Source: Marinobacter halotolerans
Lineage (GTDB): Bacteria > Pseudomonadota > Gammaproteobacteria > Pseudomonadales > Oleiphilaceae
Assembly: GCF_008795985.1 (NCBI RefSeq)
Contig: NZ_VMHP01000001.1
Span: 2,170,001-2,234,000 of the forward strand
Direction of reading: 5' to 3'
Length of the DNA: 64,000 bases
The notes under the pieces were generated by a model. The model was not told where the DNA came from and made no database searches. It was given only the letters and a program-made list of their open reading frames with translations. Position 1 is the first letter of the stretch. Every line of letters starts with the position of its first letter. Positions 46,541 through 57,075 of the stretch are shown here, one piece after another. Position numbers and translations under genes: made by a program.

Positions 46541-47473
46541 TTACAGGGTAAGCGGAATGGTCTCTGCTTCGGTTTTGGATCCGGCCTCTACCGTCACATT
46601 CTGGGTTCCGTCGTATTCCAGCGCGTCATCCTGTTCGTTATCGTCCAGTTGGCAGGAATAGCTTACCGTGTAGTCGCCCGCACTCAGGAATGCGGCGGTA
46701 TAGCTATACAGGCTGTCGCTGTCATTCGCGGATACCGGCACGACCAGCAGTGGACCGCTTTCCTCATTAACATTCAGGTCTGTCGGAGTGACGTCGGCGC
46801 CCTCGTAGATGTAGGCAGAGCCTTCATAGGCGCAATCGGCCAGGTTGTCTTCCGTATCGTCAACGCCACGAGTGGAGTTGATCAGGGCGTAGTCCACTTC
46901 GCCGGTGATTGAGCCAACTTCCTGGTTATCCACCAAGCGCAATGCAGGCTTGAGGTAGTAATCAGCCTGCCCACCTTGTGGGTTCACAATTGATTTGCGC
47001 ACATCGAAGTCGATGGTGAAATTCTCGTCCCCGCCGGCGGCAACGGTAAATCCGCTGACCAGCTTCAGACCAGTCTGGGCGCCAGAAGGCACAAACAGTG
47101 TTTTCTGTTCGCCGCCTTCCTCAAAAACATAGGAGCTGTCGAGATCCAGTTTTAGCCTGATCCACTCGTATTCTCCGGCTGGCAATTCCTGGTCTTCCAG
47201 TAACGGAGCGCTCTCACCACCCTGTAGTGTCAGTAGATCGAGAGTTTTGGCTTCTTCGAAAGTGAATTCGATTGCTTCTCCATCCGCTGGCTTGACGGAG
47301 AGTCCGGTGAAGCTGATGACTACTTCCGAGAATTGGGTTGTCGGCGCATCGGTTACGTCAAACGAAGCCGTGCCGGTTGCCGGTCCGCTGCTTCCACTGC
47401 CGCTTCCGCCACAGGCGGAAATCGCAGCTGCCAATGCAGTGACGCCAAAACCCTTGATCAGTGCGTTATTCAT
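46541..47473 (-). CDS. DUF4382-domain lipoprotein
   Basis: 310 residues. The lipoprotein signal ends ISACGG and is followed by a Gly/Ser linker. The DUF4382 region (GTASFDVTDAPTTQFSEVVISFTGLSV ... DLLTLQGGESAPLLEDQELPAGEYEWIRLKLD) covers the first half, and a second beta-rich part (GSITGEVDYALIN ...) has a pair of Cys. Function unknown; probably surface- or periplasm-exposed. GGAG lies 6 nt before the ATG at 47473. It is divergent from an ECF sigma factor gene and may be its target (see promoter). Confidence 0.85.
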   Translation of the reverse strand: MNNALIKGFGVTALAAAISACGGSGSGSSGPATGTASFDVTDAPTTQFSEVVISFTGLSVKPADGEAIEFTFEEAKTLDLLTLQGGESAPLLEDQELPAGEYEWIRLKLDLDSSYVFEEGGEQKTLFVPSGAQTGLKLVSGFTVAAGGDENFTIDFDVRKSIVNPQGGQADYYLKPALRLVDNQEVGSITGEVDYALINSTRGVDDTEDNLADCAYEGSAYIYEGADVTPTDLNVNEESGPLLVVPVSANDSDSLYSYTAAFLSAGDYTVSYSCQLDDNEQDDALEYDGTQNVTVEAGSKTEAETIPLTL

Positions 47474-47574
47474 AAACTTCTCCAGGCTATACCTTTCGGT
47501 GAGTTTGTTTACCAATACTGTTGGTATTGAACCGGGCCTCCTTTACTCTCTTGTGGAGTCCGGTGCCTGTCGGT

Positions 47575-47602
47575 ATAACGCTGGGGTCCGGCCATGGGTT
47601 CC
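47575..47602 (-). promoter_or_regulatory. Candidate ECF-type promoter for the DUF4382 lipoprotein gene
   Basis: On the minus strand GGAACC (47597-47602), a 16-bp spacer and CGTTAT (47575-47580), similar in form to ECF promoters. It would give a leader of about 95 nt. Short motifs of this kind can occur by chance. Confidence 0.4.
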
Positions 47603-47674
47603 CGGCTTTCATATTAAAGAATATACAGGTGCAGATCTGGCCAGGTTTTATCCACACGAGCACAGGCAACTGTT

Positions 47675-48262
47675 TTGGCGTTGATCCCTTTCAGGCGGCC
47701 CTCCCGGCCCTCAAGGTTTGAAAAACTTGTCCAACCTCACCTGGATGCAATGTATCGTTTTGCTTTCCGGCTGTCGGGGCAGCAACAGGATGCTGAGGAT
47801 CTGGTTCAGGACGTGGTGGTTAAGCTCTATCCCCGGCTGGAAGAGCTTGAGTCCATTGACCAGTTGCGGCCCTGGCTGAATCGCGTGCTTTACCGACAGT
47901 TCATTGATTCGGTCAGACGCAAAGGCCGACAGGCAGATAGCCCGATGAGCAGTTTTGAGTTCAGTGACGCGGAAAGCTGGATTGACGCACAACCTGCCGA
48001 TTTACCCGACATAACCGAACGGCTAGACTCTGACCGTATGCGGGCGATGCTGGAGAACGCATTGTCCGATCTGTCTCCGGATCAACGTACGCTGCTGCTT
48101 TTATGCGAAGTGGATGGGTGGAATCAGGAGGACATTGCCGCTGTGCTTGATATTCCGCTGGGAACGGTGAAATCCCGACTGCATCGATGCCGGGCGGCAC
48201 TGCGGAAAAAATTACAGGAGACCCCGGAACCTTCCGCGGAGACCCGGCGTGTAGATCGGTGA
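47675..48262 (+). CDS. ECF-type RNA polymerase sigma factor
   Basis: 195 residues with sigma region 2 (FRLSGQQQDAEDLVQDVVVKLYPRL ... RPWLNRVLYRQFIDSVRRKGR) and region 4 (LSPDQRTLLLLCEVDGWNQEDIAAVLDIPLGTVKSRLHRCRAALRKKL). There is no ATG near the expected N-terminus; TTG at 47675 or 47681 are the candidates. The anti-sigma gene follows directly. The closest known groups are RpoE-like sigma factors with zinc anti-sigma partners; the inducing stress is unknown. Confidence 0.9.
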   Translation: MALIPFRRPSRPSRFEKLVQPHLDAMYRFAFRLSGQQQDAEDLVQDVVVKLYPRLEELESIDQLRPWLNRVLYRQFIDSVRRKGRQADSPMSSFEFSDAESWIDAQPADLPDITERLDSDRMRAMLENALSDLSPDQRTLLLLCEVDGWNQEDIAAVLDIPLGTVKSRLHRCRAALRKKLQETPEPSAETRRVDR

Positions 48263-48272
48263 GGTGATTAAA

Positions 48273-48944
48273 ATGTCATGCAGCAGTACCCGGGAACACA
48301 TACAGCCCTGGCTCAGAGGTGAGCTTTCCGAAGCCGAATCGGCCGCGGTCGAGAAGCATGTAGCGGGCTGCTATCGCTGCGCGCGGGTGGTGGAAAGCGA
48401 AAGCGCGATTCTGAATGCCCTGCAGGCCGGGTACCAGGTTCCCGAGCCGTCAACCGGGTTCGAGTCGAGAGTTCTGGCAGCGGCCACTGAAGCGGATGCG
48501 TCTGCTGGTCGTCACCGGTCTGTGAGTACGGCCTGGGTCGGAGGTGCGGTCGCGGCGGCGCTGGTACTCGGCGTGGCGATAGGGGTTGGCCTGCAACCCG
48601 GCGCAACCACCGGGGAGGCACGTGTGGCCACCGACAGTGCGCCTGCACCCAGTAACACCCAGACGGTGCGGCTTGCCTTCAACGCCGCTGAAGCCATGAC
48701 GGACGTCACTTTGACGCTTGAACTTCCCGCTCACGTTGAAATGGCTAGCTATCCAGGCCATCAACAGCTGAGCTGGAATGTGAGTCTGGACAAGGGTGAG
48801 AATATTGTAGAGCTGCCGCTTAATATCATGTTCCCGGGCGAGGGCGTGCTGGTGGCTCACCTGGATAACGGTGAGCGTAGGAAAACCTTTCGGGCAGATC
48901 TGCCTCGGGCCAATGCGGCCAGTCGTTCGGAGCCTGTATTATGA
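48273..48944 (+). CDS. Anti-sigma factor with zinc-finger (zf-HC2) domain
   Basis: 223 residues. The cytoplasmic N-terminus has the His-x3-Cys-x2-Cys motif (HVAGCYRCARV), a TM helix lies near residues 88-107 (WVGGAVAAALVLGVAIGVGL), and the periplasmic part is beta-rich (VRLAFNAAEAMTDVTLTLELPAHVEM). It should hold the ECF sigma inactive at the membrane. Start: ATG at 48273 with GAGGTG 6 nt upstream; a GTG three codons earlier overlaps that SD. The following gene overlaps by ATGA. Confidence 0.88.
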   Translation: MSCSSTREHIQPWLRGELSEAESAAVEKHVAGCYRCARVVESESAILNALQAGYQVPEPSTGFESRVLAAATEADASAGRHRSVSTAWVGGAVAAALVLGVAIGVGLQPGATTGEARVATDSAPAPSNTQTVRLAFNAAEAMTDVTLTLELPAHVEMASYPGHQQLSWNVSLDKGENIVELPLNIMFPGEGVLVAHLDNGERRKTFRADLPRANAASRSEPVL

Positions 48945-49312
48945 GTTCATTTATGGTTAGGCATTTGTTGGTGGGTTTGATTCTTGGCTTGTTCGGGCTG
49001 ACGTCTTCCGTTGCCTGCGCCAGTGAAGATCTGGGCGTTACTATGCGGATGGTGACGGACGATGAAACCCTGACGGATTCGGTGGTTCGGGAGATCAGAC
49101 TTGATCGACCGGTCAACCTTGAGACCGGTCCGGAGCGGGGCGGGGATGTTGCCCGGGAAGCCCGAGAGAACGGTCGCGCTTTTGGCGAGGCCGTCTCAGA
49201 ACGGGCCCGGGAAGCAGCACGACTGCGACAGGAAGTGGGTCGGCCAGAACGGCCTGAAGCGCCAGGGAATCAAGGCCCGCCTGAAGGAATTCCCAACGGC
49301 GCGGTGCGTTAA
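48941..49312 (+). CDS. Small exported protein of the ECF operon, unrecognised
   Basis: 123 residues. A signal peptide (ending VACAS near residue 28) is followed by a polar, Arg/Glu-rich, probably helical or disordered mature region (AREARENGRAFGEAVSERAREAARLRQE) and a Pro/Gly-rich tail. It overlaps the anti-sigma gene by four bases, so it is part of the operon. I do not recognise a family. It may be a periplasmic partner of the anti-sigma factor. Confidence 0.7.
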   Translation: MSSFMVRHLLVGLILGLFGLTSSVACASEDLGVTMRMVTDDETLTDSVVREIRLDRPVNLETGPERGGDVAREARENGRAFGEAVSERAREAARLRQEVGRPERPEAPGNQGPPEGIPNGAVR

Positions 49313-49438
49313 GTTCTCATTCAGGCTGCTCCCTCCCTGCCTCCTGCGCTGCTATACTCCTGACCGGTCGCTACCCGCCGACCGCGAGACACGCGGTAGG
49401 GTGTACCGGGGTTTCAAATGGATGTGCAGGAGTTGTCT

Positions 49439-50764
49439 TTGAAGCTTTTTCCAATCTTCGTTCTGATGGCTGCTCTGTTTCTGTCGCAGGGCGTTTCGGC
49501 GGACAATAGTCCCACGCCACAGGCAGATTTCCAGTCCGGGGTGGCTGCCTTCCAGGCCGGTGATCTTGACCGTGCGAAACGGCTGCTGGAACAGGCACGG
49601 AATGCCGGTCTGGACTCATCCGCCCTGCGTTATAACCTTGGTGTGGTGTATTTTCGCCTCGGGCTTTACGACAAGGCCGAGGCTGCGTTTTCCGGCCTGC
49701 TCGATACCCCCCATGCGCCCCTGGCCCGATACAACCTCGGTCTGGTGCTCAAGCAAAAAGGTGATCTGGAAGGCGCCCGCCAGTGGTTTGCACGGGCCGC
49801 TGACCAGCAATCCCCAGAGCAGATTCAGACCCTTGCGCAGAGACAATTGATGCCGTCGGCGCGGGACGCCGGCGCAGATTCCCCTTCTGTTCGAACCGTC
49901 GGTTTTCTTTCCACGGCAGTTGGCTACGACGACAATATTTCCGGCGCCCCAAACAGTGCCAGCACAGGTGAAGCCGGTGCTTTTGGCGAGCTTCTGGCAT
50001 CAGGCAGAGGTTATGCTCACGAGCGCGAGGGTAAGGCCTTGAGGCTGGATGCAGTGGCCTATGGCCGTCGTTATCCGGGCAACGCCCGGTTTAATACCAA
50101 CTATCTGAGCATGGGGGCAACCTGGCAACAGCCTTTGACGGCATCTCGTCTGCTCTCCGGACTTTCTCTCTCCGGGTTCTGGTTCGGCGGTGATCTGCTG
50201 GAGCGGCAGGTGCGCCTTGATTTGGCCTATGAGCGCCCTGGTTGTTTCTGGCCTACCGTGGTCATGTTGGACTGCGAGATTGAGACCTATGCCGCCAAAA
50301 TTCAGGGTGGTTCCGGATTCAGCGCCTATGACGGAGAGGTATACGGCGGATCTCTGGTCGCCCGTAAATCCGTTGACGCCTGGACCCTCGAGGCAGCCTA
50401 CGGCCTGGACATTGACCATCGCAGGGACCTTCAGAGCGGTGACGAATTTTTCAGCCTGTCACCCACCCGGCACCGGGTATCTTTCGAGGCGGAACGGCAG
50501 CTCACCAACGCGTTCAGCGCTGGCATCAGGCAGACTTTCCGTGCGAGCCGCTACGCGGACCCGCATCGGCTGGTGGAAAGCGGGCAGACCGTCACCGAAA
50601 CCCGTGAGGACGAGCAGTTCAGAACTCTGTTGTTTGCCGGTTATCAGCTGAATGACCGATGGCGGTTGGGCGCTGACCTGAGCTGGCTGGACAACCAGAG
50701 TAGCCTGGCCCGGTATGAATATGATCAGGCAGAGCTGCTGATCAGTCTTGACGGGGTGTTTTAG
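49439..50764 (+). CDS. Outer-membrane protein with N-terminal TPR repeats and C-terminal beta-barrel
   Basis: 441 residues. A signal peptide (KLFPIFVLMAALFLSQGVSA) is followed by about three TPR units (residues about 30-145) and then a beta-barrel-like region with alternating strands (YDDNISGAP ... YEYDQAELLISLDGVF) ending in Phe, the usual BAM signal. The layout resembles surface-lipoprotein-assembly-modifier (Slam)-like proteins, but the size of the barrel is not diagnostic. The start is TTG at 49439 with AGGAG 6 nt upstream; the ATG at 49418 has no SD and would precede the signal peptide. Last gene of the ECF operon. Confidence 0.75.
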   Translation: MKLFPIFVLMAALFLSQGVSADNSPTPQADFQSGVAAFQAGDLDRAKRLLEQARNAGLDSSALRYNLGVVYFRLGLYDKAEAAFSGLLDTPHAPLARYNLGLVLKQKGDLEGARQWFARAADQQSPEQIQTLAQRQLMPSARDAGADSPSVRTVGFLSTAVGYDDNISGAPNSASTGEAGAFGELLASGRGYAHEREGKALRLDAVAYGRRYPGNARFNTNYLSMGATWQQPLTASRLLSGLSLSGFWFGGDLLERQVRLDLAYERPGCFWPTVVMLDCEIETYAAKIQGGSGFSAYDGEVYGGSLVARKSVDAWTLEAAYGLDIDHRRDLQSGDEFFSLSPTRHRVSFEAERQLTNAFSAGIRQTFRASRYADPHRLVESGQTVTETREDEQFRTLLFAGYQLNDRWRLGADLSWLDNQSSLARYEYDQAELLISLDGVF

Positions 50765-50794
50765 AGAGCGCTTTAGAGAGCGTTCTAGAGGGTG
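50759..50794. repeat. Three tandem 12-bp units, each carrying an in-frame stop
   Basis: Units TTTTAGAGAGCG, CTTTAGAGAGCG and a degenerate TTCTAGAGGGTG are contiguous. The first includes the stop codon of the TPR/barrel gene, and because the unit is 12 bp each further unit places another TAG in the same frame. Confidence 0.7.
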
Positions 50795-50823
50795 TTTCTG
50801 GAGGACTTCCGGAAGGTATTCAA

Positions 50824-50853
50824 ACCAGCCGATGCACGCTAGCACCGGCTGGT
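50824..50853. terminator. Stem-loop between convergent barrel and lipase genes
   Basis: An 8-bp perfect stem (ACCAGCCG/CGGCTGGT) with a 14-base loop. Neither side has a clear T-run, so it is a weak intrinsic terminator at best, but its position between two convergent genes fits one. Confidence 0.45.
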
Positions 50854-50863
50854 CGTGGATGGC

Positions 50864-51805
<942 letters not shown>

Positions 51806-51889
51806 TTATTGTCAAACTATCTCTTGCGAGATGTGACCATAATTTGATCAGCAGGCATCAGAAGTCAACGGCAGAAGGGGCCGTGCTGA

Positions 51890-51916
51890 GCCGGTCACAG
51901 GAGAACTGTGACCGGC
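51890..51916 (-). terminator. Perfect 11-bp inverted repeat downstream of hemL
   Basis: GCCGGTCACAG and CTGTGACCGGC around a GAGAA loop, 34 bases after the hemL stop. No T-run follows on either strand, so it may act as a mRNA 3'-end structure or a weak terminator; a protein-binding palindrome is also possible. Confidence 0.5.
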
Positions 51917-51950
51917 GTCACGAAAATCGGGCAGTTTCTCGCCCGAGACG

Positions 51951-53231
<1,281 letters not shown>

Positions 53232-53258
53232 GCTGCATTGCTCCTGATAACCGGAAAC

Positions 53259-53906
53259 TTAGGAAAGTGGATGATGGGCCGTGAATAGCCGGGTAAATTG
53301 TCGGGCCCGATGTTCAATCAGATCGTCGTCGGCGTCAAACAGGCCGCCTACCACGGCCAGCATATCGGCCCCTGCGCGGATCAGCGATTCGCCGTTTTGC
53401 AGGGTTATGCCGCCAATGGCAGTGACCGGCTTCCCGTAGCCTCTAGCCTTGCCAAGGATGTCGGCGCTGGCGGCGGGCGCATCCGGTTTGGTGGTCGAGG
53501 GAAAGAATCGGCCAAAGGCCAGATAATCGGCGCCGGCCTGGTCCGCATTGCTGGCCAGGTCGAGGCTGGCATGGCAGGTTGCGCCAATAATGGCGGCCTC
53601 GCCCAGGCGTTCACGGGCTGCCTGCAGTGATGCGTCGGACTGGCCCAGATGAACGCCACTGGCCCTGACTCGTTCGGCTAGTTCCGGGTCGTCGTTGATA
53701 ATCAGCGGTACCCGGGCATTATTGCACGCCGCCACCAGATTTCGTGCCTGGCTGATCCGCTCTGATGATGGCAGGAATTTTTCCCGGTACTGGACCATGA
53801 CGGCCCCGCCCCTGAGCGCTGCCTCAACCGCCCTCACCAATCGCTCCGGGGGCAGCAGTGCACTGTCGGTGATGGCATAGAGCCCCGGACGCATCAGCTT
53901 GTCCAT
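53259..53906 (-). CDS. thiE: Thiamine-phosphate synthase ThiE
   Basis: 215 residues. QYREKFLPSSERISQARNL, LIINDDPELAERVRASGVHLGQSD, GATCHASLDLASNADQAGADYLAFGRFFPSTTKP and AIGGITLQN form the TIM-barrel active site. It joins HMP-PP and the thiazole phosphate. Start ATG 53906 with GAGG 6 nt upstream, overlapping thiD by 13 bases. Confidence 0.95.
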   Translation of the reverse strand: MDKLMRPGLYAITDSALLPPERLVRAVEAALRGGAVMVQYREKFLPSSERISQARNLVAACNNARVPLIINDDPELAERVRASGVHLGQSDASLQAARERLGEAAIIGATCHASLDLASNADQAGADYLAFGRFFPSTTKPDAPAASADILGKARGYGKPVTAIGGITLQNGESLIRAGADMLAVVGGLFDADDDLIEHRARQFTRLFTAHHPLS

Positions 53907-54685
53907 GTGATGCCTCTGTCCGGGACCGGCTGGCCTTTGCCCACTTTCAGGGCATGACGTATGGCGTGGGACACAAAGTTCTGCGCCTGGCCGATCGCCG
54001 GTCCAGCTCCCAGTCCGCTGGCGCGGCCAGCCGCGATGGCGGCTGCCAGGGTGCAGCCGGTGCCGTGATACTCGCCGCCGAACCGTTCGACCTGAAAACG
54101 CTTCGGTGGCGCTCCCCTCACATAAAGGTTGTTGATAATGTCCTGGCCGGTGCCATGGCCGCCGGTAGCGAGTACCGAATGACAGCCTGTGGCGAGTAGT
54201 CGGTCCGCGGCAGTCTCCGGGTCGTCGCTTTGTCCCAGCAGTTCCAGCTCAATGCCGTTCGGAGTAAGCATTTCCGCCAGGGGGAAAAGGCGTTCACGCA
54301 TTCGATCGATCAGGGCTTCGTCAGCCAGATCGCCGCCACCGGCCGCCTTGATGACCGGGTCAGTGATCAAAGGAATGCCGGGATGTTTTTTGATGAAATC
54401 CACCAGCACATCGACCACCTCTGCGCTACCCAGTGCCCCGGTCTTGATGGCGTGGATGGGTGAATCCCCCGCCAGCACGTCCAGCTGCTGGCGGATGATG
54501 TCAGGGTCAATGGTAGACGCCCCATAGACATTGCGGGTGTCCTGCACCGTCACACAGGAAAGCACGGGCAATGGGTGGCAGCCCAGCGCGGTAATGGCCT
54601 GAATGTCAGCCTGTATGCCGGCGCCGCCGGATGGATCGAGGCCGGAAATAACAAGAACGTGGGGGCGGGAACTCAGGTCAGTCAT
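53894..54685 (-). CDS. thiD: Hydroxymethylpyrimidine/phosphomethylpyrimidine kinase ThiD
   Basis: 263 residues, ribokinase fold. ISGLDPSGGAGIQADIQAITALGCHPLPVLSCVTVQDTRNVYG and the C-terminal FGGEYHGTGCTLAAAIAAG anion-hole motif are diagnostic. It phosphorylates HMP twice in thiamine synthesis. GAGGAG lies 3 nt before the ATG at 54685; an upstream frame has no SD. No TPP riboswitch fits between hemJ and thiD, since only seven bases separate them. Confidence 0.95.
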   Translation of the reverse strand: MTDLSSRPHVLVISGLDPSGGAGIQADIQAITALGCHPLPVLSCVTVQDTRNVYGASTIDPDIIRQQLDVLAGDSPIHAIKTGALGSAEVVDVLVDFIKKHPGIPLITDPVIKAAGGGDLADEALIDRMRERLFPLAEMLTPNGIELELLGQSDDPETAADRLLATGCHSVLATGGHGTGQDIINNLYVRGAPPKRFQVERFGGEYHGTGCTLAAAIAAGRASGLGAGPAIGQAQNFVSHAIRHALKVGKGQPVPDRGITWTS

Positions 54686-54692
54686 AGACTCC

Positions 54693-55115
54693 TCAGAAAG
54701 GTCGCACGGTGGCAAGGATTACAACGGCCACCAGAATGAACACGGGCAGTTCGTTAAACCAGCGATAAAAAACATGGGACCGGGTATTGCCGTCGTCCCG
54801 GAATACCTTGACCAGATGGCCGCAGTAGAAATGGTAAGCCACCAGGATGGCGATCAGAAAAAGCTTGGCGTGAAGCCAGCCCTGGCTGAAATAGCCGGAC
54901 GGGTTATAGCTTACCAACCAGAAGCCGAACACCAGGGTCGCCACCATCGAAGGCGTGGTGATTCCCCGGTAGAGCTTGCGCTCCATGACTTTAAAACGTT
55001 CACGGCCGGGCTGGTCGTCGCAGGCAGCGTGATAAACGAACAGGCGTGGCAGATAGAAGATGCCGGCGAACCAGCACACCATGGCAATCAGGTGCAGGGC
55101 TTTGACCCACAGCAT
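54693..55115 (-). CDS. hemJ: Protoporphyrinogen oxidase HemJ
   Basis: 140 residues, four TM helices, with MLWVKALHLIAMVCWFAGIFYLPRLFVYHA (conserved His and Arg) and a later LHAKLFLIAILVAYH. HemJ oxidises protoporphyrinogen IX in bacteria without HemG/HemY. hemL lies three genes downstream, so two haem genes sit in one transcript. It begins 3 bases after the clcA stop. Confidence 0.93.
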   Translation of the reverse strand: MLWVKALHLIAMVCWFAGIFYLPRLFVYHAACDDQPGRERFKVMERKLYRGITTPSMVATLVFGFWLVSYNPSGYFSQGWLHAKLFLIAILVAYHFYCGHLVKVFRDDGNTRSHVFYRWFNELPVFILVAVVILATVRPF

Positions 55116-55118
55116 TGG

Positions 55119-56924
55119 TTAACTCCGTCGATATTGGTAGTAGCTTTCGATGTCGGATTTCAACAGGACGCCGTAGATCCGCTGAATGGTCGGGGCCACG
55201 TGACGCTGAACGTATAGAGCTTCTACGCTGCTCTGGTCAAACACGTTCAGTGCTTCCTCAAGGGTGGCCTGGTATTGCACGGGGCCAATGTCCCGGCGAT
55301 TGGCCGGAATGTTGATCAGGTCGATCTTGGCCGGCTCCTCGTCTGCCGGTTTTTCGGTGTCCTCACTTTTCTTTTCGGTTTCCGGCGTTGAGTCGCTGCT
55401 GTCTTCCATGAACCGTGCAAGATCGACCGCGGGCATCAGGGCAGTCGGGCCGTTGCTGCCTTCCACAATCAGCCATTTGGGCTCGGATTTCAGCACCTTG
55501 CGGGCTTCCTCCGCGGTCAGGAATCGCTCGGTGCGAAGAATGTTCCGGTCCATGATGGCGCCTACCGATACCCGTCGAAGTGCCTGAATTACCGGGGAGT
55601 TCTGGTAGCTCATTCCCTGGCTCTTAAGCATGGTCAGAAACAGGGATTTCTTGCCGAAGACCTCGCTGGTCACCAGGCTGGCGGTGGTGATGATCAGCAT
55701 GCCCGGCAGAATGATGTTCGGGTTGCGGGTGAGTTCCATCAGTGCCATCAATGCCGCCAGGGGCGCCTGCAGCACCGCCCCCATCATGGCGCCCATCCCG
55801 AGCATGGCATAGAAACCAATGGACGATGCCATGTTCGGTAGAATCTGCGCGCCGACCAGGCCCATCGCGCCCCCCAGGGTTGCCCCCATAAACAGCGTGG
55901 GACCGATCACCCCGCTGGGCATGCCAAGGCCCAGGGTGACGGAGGTGATTAGCAGCTTGGCAACACCCACCCCCAGAAGCACCCAGAAGGTCAACTGGTG
56001 GTCAATGGTAAGTTGAACCGTGTCATAGCCAATGCCCATGACCTGGGGCACCAGAATGGCAAAAGGAACCATCAGCAGTCCTGCGATTGTGAGACGCAGG
56101 ATAACCGGACGCTGATGATGCCTGCCAAAGGTATCCACGAGCTGTATGAACGCGGCGGCGGCGATGCCGATAACCAGGGCCACTGCAATAATCCAGGGAA
56201 TTTCCAACAGTGAGTTCATGGTCAGGGCGGGCACGCTGAATGCCGGTTCCGAGCCATAGGCCGCCTGACTGATCACTGCAGCCGTCACCGAGGCCAGTAT
56301 GATCGGCGTGAAGCCGGCGATGGTGTATTCCATCATCACCACTTCCATGGCGAAGATGACGCCTGAAATCGGGGTGTTGAATGACGCGGATATGGCGGCG
56401 GCGCAACCGCAGGCGACCAGGGTGCGGATGCTGTTGTTGGGCAGGCGCATCCATTGGCCCACCAGGCTTGAGAAAGCTGCGCCCAGATGCACCGCGGGGC
56501 CTTCCCGACCGGCTGACTGGCCGGTCACCACCGTGGCCACGCCGGTGACGAACTGAACCAGTGCGCTGCGGACGGAAATATAGCCCTGATGGTAGTTCAG
56601 CCGCTCCATGACGTGCACAACCCCGACTTTGCGGTCCTGGGTTGCCAGTCGGTGCAGCATAAGGCCCAGGGCAACAGCGCCAGCAAGAGGCAGCACGGCG
56701 CGTGCGAGCAGACTGAGTTCCTCAAAGGATTCCGAACCCGGGCCGGGTAAGAACTGTTCCAGCGGCCACTCAATGGCAAACCGGAACACCAGGATCACGC
56801 TACCAGTAATCAGGCCGGACAGAAGGCCAAGCACGGCCAGTTGAGGGAGGGCGTCCACCCCGGAAAGTCGGCGACGGAACACAGGAATCAGATTCTCAGT
56901 GATCTTGTGCCAGGGTTTTTTCAT
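55119..56924 (-). CDS. ClC-family chloride channel or H+/Cl- antiporter, with CBS-like C-terminus
   Basis: 601 residues. The ClC core has GQSAGREGPAVHLGAA (gating Glu in GREGP), SFNTPISGVIFAMEVVM, LGMPSGVIGPTLFMGAT and a conserved Pro-rich second half. The C-terminal about 170 residues contain a CBS-like segment interrupted by an acidic linker (DSSDSTPETEKKSEDTEKP). It moves chloride across the inner membrane; channel or antiport mode is not settled by sequence here. First gene of a five-gene same-strand run leading to hemL. Confidence 0.9.
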   Translation of the reverse strand: MKKPWHKITENLIPVFRRRLSGVDALPQLAVLGLLSGLITGSVILVFRFAIEWPLEQFLPGPGSESFEELSLLARAVLPLAGAVALGLMLHRLATQDRKVGVVHVMERLNYHQGYISVRSALVQFVTGVATVVTGQSAGREGPAVHLGAAFSSLVGQWMRLPNNSIRTLVACGCAAAISASFNTPISGVIFAMEVVMMEYTIAGFTPIILASVTAAVISQAAYGSEPAFSVPALTMNSLLEIPWIIAVALVIGIAAAAFIQLVDTFGRHHQRPVILRLTIAGLLMVPFAILVPQVMGIGYDTVQLTIDHQLTFWVLLGVGVAKLLITSVTLGLGMPSGVIGPTLFMGATLGGAMGLVGAQILPNMASSIGFYAMLGMGAMMGAVLQAPLAALMALMELTRNPNIILPGMLIITTASLVTSEVFGKKSLFLTMLKSQGMSYQNSPVIQALRRVSVGAIMDRNILRTERFLTAEEARKVLKSEPKWLIVEGSNGPTALMPAVDLARFMEDSSDSTPETEKKSEDTEKPADEEPAKIDLINIPANRRDIGPVQYQATLEEALNVFDQSSVEALYVQRHVAPTIQRIYGVLLKSDIESYYQYRRS

Positions 56925-57075
56925 GGGTGCCGTACCGCCGCAGGATGATTTCTTTCAGTATTGTAACCAGAGCCCGTAGGGCTGCAACTAAGTCATTGGT
57001 TTATCATGTTAGACTATCCGGTTAGCAGGGTTGGTCTGTCCGCCCGGGATTTTGCATGAATAGCGGGAGTTGCTG

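Noticed and set aside
54686..54692. TPP riboswitch controlling thiD
   Set aside because: Only seven bases separate hemJ and thiD; there is no room for the aptamer and no THI-box was seen upstream of the run.
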